64,000 bases of DNA from Pomphorhynchus laevis. Lineage: Eukaryota; Acanthocephala; Palaeacanthocephala; Echinorhynchida; Pomphorhynchidae. The notes beneath the pieces are model-generated. The model did no database searches. It was not told where the DNA came from and saw only the letters and a list, made by a program, of their open reading frames with translations. Below, piece after piece: positions 25,401 through 34,400 of the stretch. The stretch lies in assembly GCA_012934845.2 (NCBI GenBank), contig WNNJ02002989.1:1-64000 (forward strand). Reading direction: 5' to 3'. The position numbers and the translations under genes are program-made. The stretch's first letter is position 1, and each line of letters opens with the position of its first letter.

Positions 25401-28400
25401 TAATTGTAAATACTATTTATAAACAGTTAATAAAAGTCAACTTTTATAAATTGAATAATAAATAACATAATATGTATCAGAATAAGGAATAAAGGTCATC
25501 AGCAGCTAAGCTAAATATATGCTAATGACGTATTTCCTTTAATAAATTTGATTATCTAGTATCTTATTCTAATACATTATAAGATATATCCATCATGTCA
25601 CCATATATCATCATAATTATCATGAGGAACAGCTATGTTATCAGGTTTCAGATGTTATTCATCGACCACTGTGTATCTTTTTCTAATACAAAGTATTAGA
25701 ACATTTTGTACATAAGAGCTTTTATTTATTTATAGTGTTAATTTATATATATATTTGATTTATGGTTTGTATGAACGCTTACGCAAAGATAGTTTCTTGT
25801 AAATTTAAATATGTCATCTTTACAATATAAATTAAAAGTAGTTTTAATTGATGTTAATTTAATGCTCATATCAAGATATATACTTTATCATTAATATTGG
25901 TTTTAATAAGAATGAGGCTACCTGGATAAATTTGTTCGCTTATTGAATAAAATAGCTAGAATTAAATACATATATATCATCAATATATCGAAACGTATAT
26001 TTCATATCTTTATATAATTTTGATTTATTTTTTGAATAGTCATGAACAAATTTATATTCTATAAAGCTTAAAAACAAGTCAGCTATAATTAGGCTACTAT
26101 TACCACCCATTGAAACACCTTTTATTTGTCTAAATATAGACGTCCCTACCTTTAAATAATTTTGATTTATTAAAATATTTAAGGATTCTATTAATTCAAT
26201 TTGATCCAAATTAAAATCAAACCAGCTTGATGAAAGCTAATTTATATATTTTTGGATTTTCTGTTATATTTTTAACCTAATTTAAAATAACCTAGTTTAA
26301 AGAATTTTATTTTATAAAAGAATTTTATTTGATATTTCGCTAACCTCTGGCAATTCTTAAAATTTCATTATTTAATTTATTATATTTTATATTATATGGT
26401 ATGCATGAATGCTCATGCAAAAATAGGTGTCTTGTAAATTTAAATATGTCATCTTTACGATATAAATTAATAGTAGTTTTAGTTAATGTTAATTTAATGT
26501 TCATATCTAGATATACACCTTCTTTATCATTAATATTGGTTTTATTAAGGATGAGGCTACCTGGATAAATTTGTTCACTTGAACAAATATGTGCATGAGC
26601 ATATTCATATTCTATAAAAATTGCTAGAGTTAAATACACATATATCATCAATGTATCGAAACCTATATTTCATATCTTTATATAATTTAGATTTAGTTTT
26701 TAAACAGTTATGAACAAATTCATATTCTATAAAGCTTAAAAACAAGTCAGCTATAATTAGGCTACTATTCTTTAATTCATATTCTATAAAAATTAAAAAT
26801 ATGTCAGCTATAATTGGGCTACCTCCTATTGGAACAACTTTTATTTGTCTAAATATAGATGTCACTACCTTTAAACAATTTTGATTTATCAATATAAGAC
26901 TTCTATTAATTCAGTGTTATCCATATATTTATATTTACTTGATAGTTTAATTTTTGTAAGATAGGCGTTATAATTATTATAACATATATATGTATATCTT
27001 TTTCCGAATATAAGAATATTTCTGAATATAGCGTTTACAGGAAAGCTAAAAAGTTTGATTTTTAAACATTTTTTAAAAAAGGGTTTAGTTGTAAACTTTA
27101 ATAGAATTTTAGCTAACTGATGTCCGACAAAATATAAAACACTGTCATATCCTGTAATCTTATAAAACATTATTCTATATAATATATATGGTATATATGT
27201 ATGATATATTTACATTTCTATAAACAAATGATTGCCATTAATCATTTAAATCTAATATATAACAAATAAAATGTATTATTAAATGTAACAAATAAAATGT
27301 ATAACAAATAATGTATTTTATAAAAAATACATTTAAACAACAATTTAACATAGTTTTTAAACATCAAATATAAGTATATATAAATTATATAAAAATATAA
27401 TGTATATAAAAATACAATAAAACTGAAAATATAATGATAACATGATAATATATATGATAATATTAAAATTAATATTTCTAATTGATTATAAAATTAGATG
27501 TCGTAAAATCATACCCATTATAAATAGTGGTGAGACTAGGAACACTTTGCTTTGAGTCTTCAAAACGCTTATGAGACAATTCAAAGAGAGACAGTCTGGT
27601 TGTAGTTGAACCAATATCAATTATCATTATTGTAATTGGATTTTTTTCAAATTCTTTAGTATGAAATAGCCCAAAACTAAATGCCGCTAAAACGAATTAT
27701 TGAAACATAAAAATATTAGCTCGTAGAATATCAGTCGATAAACTTTTTATTTAAATCTAAGCTATCTAAAATAACAATATAATAAACGACTTCACACAAT
27801 GTACAACTGATTAAATTTGTGGCATAGCAATATTTAGAGTTGACAAATTAATTTATAGGATAAAATTGAAAAACAACTATCAATTAGAAATTAGTAAATA
27901 TCAGTTAAACTTATATAAGTTTCACTGATTTAAAATATTAATGCGGACAATGGCAGTCAAAATATTTAAATTTTTTCAAGAAATTAAAACTAATTAAAAA
28001 ATATAAACAGAGAATTTGTTAATAATTTTTGAGTGTTTATAATTTTAAAATATTAGATTGAAAGCAGTCATTGCAGATGTTTCTTGCATTTTGATGAAAA
28101 TTTAATAGAGCAAGAAATCATTGATTTATCAAAAAATTAAATCATGATATATCGATAGCAAGAGTCATACCCACATTTTTGGAAAAAATCTGAAATATAA
28201 AAGGGTTGAGTGTTTTTATGATAAAAAGAGCAACCCTGATCTCTAATCTGAGAATTATGTCAGTAGTTGTCGAAATATACTGTATTAATTTTTTTAAAAT
28301 CAATTATTTATAGGTTCCATTAAGGTTCAATCAAAATGCTAGAAAATATATATTTAATTGCTGTTTTCAAGAAAGTTACAGCTAAATTTAACATTTTGCG

Positions 28401-31400
28401 AAACAATAAATTACAAACCTAAGTTATGAATGCAACGATGAATTTGTGAATAGCCTTTTAACCACCTTACAACTTGCTCATCATATCTGTCTTATAAACT
28501 AATTGTATTAGAACTTGACCCTTATCACATTACAGCATATTCATTTTGGTAACAAAAATCGTAAACCGTTAAATTGTATCAAGTTGTAACGACTATTCAA
28601 ATTCCCGCTTATAAAATTAAATTATATTATAAATAATATAATTAACAATAATAATATAATATTTATAATATTATATTATTAATAATAATATAAACAATTA
28701 AATTAAATTGTAATTTAAAAATTATACAAAATTATAATTTCATTTTATTTAAGCATCATCTAATTGATACTTTTTTCAATCGTCCTAACTGGACAATTGT
28801 AATAAAGCATCCTCTTTAAGCATCCTTATATAAGCATCCTCCTTTCCACAGCAACATTGTGTTGCTGTGGAAAAAGCAACACGCCACGAAATGACCACCT
28901 ATCGTCCTAACTTTACTAGGATATCACGACAAGCTTTGCACTATTTGTATTCCATGTCATGTACGATCAAGTTACTGTTCATGCAAATTTCGCCATCTTA
29001 AATGTCTATAAATTGATCATTTACTCATTTATCCCGTCCTTTCTGCAATATCACTACAGCGAGGTGTATACGCTCGACGTATGCTGATATGCATACACTT
29101 TTAGTATTATACACTGTAGCCGAGGTGTATACACATACCAAGGCGTATGAAATTATCGACGCGCTTACATTTGTCGACAGCTTCCACATGTTCGTTCAAA
29201 TCTGAATTGTGACATATATGTCGAGAATGGAATACGATTAAAGCGATGTTTTTTGAAGAAAAAAATAGTTTTTAATTAAAACATTGTTTTTTTAACATTT
29301 TTTATGCTACATTAGCATTTTATTTAAATTAATACAATTTGTCAGTAAGGCTGTGAAATCATATAAAGTATTGATAATAAAACGCATTAATCAAATCAAG
29401 TATTATTAATTACATTTTAATAATTAAATTAAGATTTTTATAAGAGAATTAATTAGGAGCATCAGATTTTATTAAATAAATTTATATTTAAATTAAATAC
29501 TTAAGTAAATAAATATATTTCTTTATTAAATAAATCAATTAAAATTGCTGAAAAACGTTTACAAAAGGCTTTCAAATTTTAAATTCATTAAAAATATAAA
29601 TGACAAGTTTATTAAAAATTAATAAAAGTTTATTAAAATTTTAATAAAATAATAAATTATTAAAAATTATTATTAAAATGAGAATTTTTAATTAAAAATG
29701 TAAATGTGTTTTGAAAAATACATCATGGAATTATAAAAATATCGCACAGTGACATTTATTTAAAAAAATTGAGAATTTTAAATTTTAAATTTTGAAACTA
29801 AAACAATAAAGATGACACACCAATATGTATACATTATGTATATGTATTTATAATGTTAAAAATTTCATATAATATATTATTTAATATACAATTATAATAA
29901 TTTTATTAATTTTATGTAGTTTCTCCTGAATTTAGCTGGTTTTCAAAAACAGCTAAATTAAGCTAAAAAAAGCTGTTTTCAAAAACAGCTTTTTATTTTA
30001 TAAATAATATAATATAAAAATATTATAAATTATATAATATTTATATATAAATGATATAATTTGTTGTATTATAACTTGTATAATATATAATACAACAATA
30101 TTATATATTGTACTTATACAATATTATATTATAATACAATTTTGGGGTGCGTTCGTTCCTCCTCGTGGTGTCCCTTGTCGTAAGGCCCATACGACAAGTC
30201 GATTAGGAGGATACAAACAAAAGTCGTTATCAATAGTAAAGTTTTCAATTTTCGCACTGGAGCTAAGGCGTAGACCGCAATGAACGCGTCAAAACATTTC
30301 ATACTCTCAGACTTCTCAAATTTCTCGCGTGACTTCTCATGACTTCTAAATCGACGCTCAAGACTTCCGGACTTCACCCGGACCAGACTCCGAATAGGGC
30401 AAAATTGAGGATCAAATCCTACCTATAATAAGATATTATATTTTCATAAATATATTATGAATATTTATTAAATTTTCTTGTTAAGCTTTTGTACGTATAA
30501 GGAAATGGTAGTATGATAAATGATATATTTCTGAGAAAGTATTAAGTAACATATACTTAATATCAAATATAAATAAATTAAGTAGATAATATATGTAATT
30601 AATACAAATTACGAAAAATATATAAAGCAAATTAAATCAGCTAACTGAGTCTACGTATTGTTATATAATTATAAAATAAACAAAACATAATAATGCTAAA
30701 TCAAAATTTAATAATTAAATAATAAAATTAATAATTGTTTTTAGATTTTCTATAATTTAAATCAAGTTAAAAAATAAAAATAAAAATAAAAAATAAAAAA
30801 TAAAATTTAAAATAAACGTCATTTTTATGAATTGACTAATAAATAACAGACGTTGTATCAGAATAAGAATTAGAGGTCATCAGGAGGAACTGCTATGCTA
30901 TCAGGTTTCGGCCCCTAACTCCTCTACCCAACATAGCAGCGGGGCCAAATACATGCTAATGATGTATTTCCTCTGAAATAACTATCTAGTATCTTATTCT
31001 AATGCAAAGTATATTATTTATTATCCATCCATAAAAATTTGCCACTTAAGAGTTTAAATTTATTCTTTATATTATTGTGTTGATTTATATATTTTACTAT
31101 TTTCTGTTTGATGATATTTTTATAGTAACCTAGTTTAAAATATGTATCTATTAAATTATTTAAATGATTTTGAAGAAAGCCAATATCATTACATATTGTT
31201 GCAATTCTTAAAATTTCATTATTTAATGTATTATATTTTATATTATATGGTATGCATGAATGCTCATGCAAAAATATGTTTCTTGTAAATTTAAATATGT
31301 CATCTTTACGATATAAATTAATAGTAGTTTTAGTTAATGTTAATTTAATGTTCATATCTAGATATACACCTTCTTTATCATTAATATTGGTTTTGTTAAG

Positions 31401-34400
31401 AATAAGGCTTTCTGGATAAATGTGCTCACTAATTGAATAAAAATTATTAGAATTAAATACACATATATCATCAATGTATCGAAACATATATTTCATATAT
31501 TTATATTGTTTAGATTTAGTTTTTACACAGTTATGAACAAATTCATATTCTATAAAGCTTAAAAACAAGTCAGCTATAATTGGGCTACTATTACCACCCA
31601 TTGGAACACCTTTTACTTGTCTAAATATAGATGTCCCTACTTTCAAATAATTTTGATTTATCAAAATATTTAAGGATTCTATTAATTCAATTTTATCCAT
31701 ATATTTATATTTATTTGATGGTTTAATTTTTGTTAGATAGGCGTTATAATTATTATAACATATATATGTATATCTTTTTTCCGAATATAAGGTTAATTAA
31801 TTTTACTAACGCTTCTTTAATATCTACTAAATCTAGATTTGTATAAAGCGTACTAAAATCGTATGTATTTATATTTTGAAAATTTATTCCTTTTGTCTGT
31901 TCTAAAAATTCTTTTGTAGAATTAATACTGAAATAGTGTTTTATACCAGTATTAATTTCGATTACCTTGCAATATTTTTTAAAATGTGCTTTAATTACTT
32001 TAAGTATTTTATTCATATAGACAGAAAGTGGTTTTAATGTACATTTAAACGCACTACATATGAACCTAGGTTTTATTGGATTTTTATGTAATTTTGGATT
32101 CCAATATAATATAGGTATAGTTTTATTATCTAATTCAACCTTTATACCCTTTTTATCCATTATAGAACAGTGACTTGTAATAATTGTTTCTAAACTTAAC
32201 TCACTACGTTCATATGTTGGATTTACATTTAAATCATTAGAATTAACCTCTTTCATTAGTATATCATAATAAAGCTTTTTGCATATGAAGACAAAGTTAT
32301 TACTAGCTTTATCAATAGTTGTTATTATATAGTTATCCTTTAATTTAGTAAGTTCTTTATACATATCTTTATTAATTTTATCTTTCCTTTTATAATTGTT
32401 TGTTATTTTCATTTTATTTTTAATTTTATCAAATATATAATCTTTCCAAATTTTTATCTTAGATATATTCGAGCTTTCACTATTAATCAGCTTACTAAAG
32501 TAATCATTTAAGTTATTATATAACGAACTGTAAATTTTATTTTTGTCGTTGTATACAAAATAAATATTTTTTATATACAAAATAAATATTAAATACCAGC
32601 TAGGTTTCCAGAAACTACTGCACTAACGTTGAGATCAACTGCTTCGGCGAGTGCTATTAATTTATGACGCTCGTTGAAATTAAAGTAAAAAGGCACAGCT
32701 AAAATGCAAGTGTCCACATCTTGCCCGTCTAAACGATCAAAGCATATAAATAAAAGACTAAAAATGAACAGGTTACCGGCAAATATGGTAGTTCTTTTAG
32801 CAGACCATCTGATCAGCATCGCCAAGGATTCTTCGAGTGTGTGATTGTTCTCTCTAGACACAATTTCAATTGAATGCAAGTCTAACGTAAAAACAAATTT
32901 TAAATGCTGCTTTAATCAATGCACTATAAATTTGAAACTTTGAAATTATGACTTGACTATAAAATGCAGTCAATGGCCAAATAAATTTTTAAAATAATAT
33001 TTTAAAATATTATATATAAGATAAATTCAAATTTTTATAGTTCAATAGACAACGCAATGTCTACTCTGATCTTATAGATAAATCAAGCACATAATCGAAT
33101 TCAAAACTAATCCAGCAAAACCAACTAAACCAACTATAGGATTCGATTAAAACAACAGTCGAGCACAACTTGACTTTATTCTAGCGATAACGTGGATCTA
33201 GCGATAGCGTAGATGCAGTTATTGAGATCGGATTTAAGAGACAATTTTCATGTTGATCTGTAGAACACGAAAAGTCGCGTGTTGAATTTTCGTGAATAAA
33301 GTTTAACACAAATAATTTTACTTTGGAGATCAACTCCAAAGTAAAGATTTCAAATGTCATTATTTATCAGTAATGTTCATAGGTCAATTATTTAAGGAAA
33401 ATATCGAAGGATGCATTGTAAGTCAAGTTTGATAAAACCCAATGCATCATACAATCAATCTAGTTCGATCAGGGTTAACCAGCATTTTGTTTGAGTTATT
33501 GACACGAATGGAATTAATGAAATGCGGATTAAGCACTAAATGTATTGTATTGATTGTGAGCTTTTAAATATTTATATTTAAAATTCCAGAAAGCGATTAT
33601 CAACACAGTAATTGCTTTGGTGTGATATTAATGAGGAACGACAGGTTCTGTAAAAGAAGTATACTTCGCGTTCTCGGGCTCTCTTAATGCCGTTGTACAT
33701 ATTATTTGAAACGTATGCATTTCGCAAAGCGTAGATTGCACTGTAAATTTAAAAATATATTCAAAGTCGTTTTATACCAACAATCTAACATATTTACTAG
33801 CCATTGGAATGAATAAGTTGTTGTTCGCTTACAATTAGAAATTAATTTGTGATGCATGAATATGGTTTTATTATATTCTAGTTATCATAAATAGAGTATA
33901 TTAAGTTAAAATATAGGATTAAAATTTAATAATAACGCATATTATGCAAATCTTACGATAAACGAAAGAAATGTTTATCTATTATACCTTAACAGTAAAT
34001 GTACGTGATTAAGTAAGTTCGAAAGATTGTAATTTGGCGATAACAACTCCGCAAACAAAACTATTGTGCTACCTGGATACTTTGGTAACTAAAAAAGAAA
34101 ATTGCTAAATTTTTTTCTCAATCAAATAAAATATAAAATAAAACATATTAGAATATTAATAGATAAAATAACTACGAATAAATATTGGAATCCGACGCTT
34201 AGGCATAATAAATTATCCACACGATAAAATTTATTTCTCTAAATTTTACAACTTTTCGGTCATATCAAGTGACTTTTTTCAATATAGTACTTGCTTACAA
34301 ATTATATTGCCTGATATTCAAAGGGCACGGACAAATACGAAAAAATTTTCTTAGTCATACTATCGATTGGATATTTAAGTTATAGTTCGATTTTTTATTA

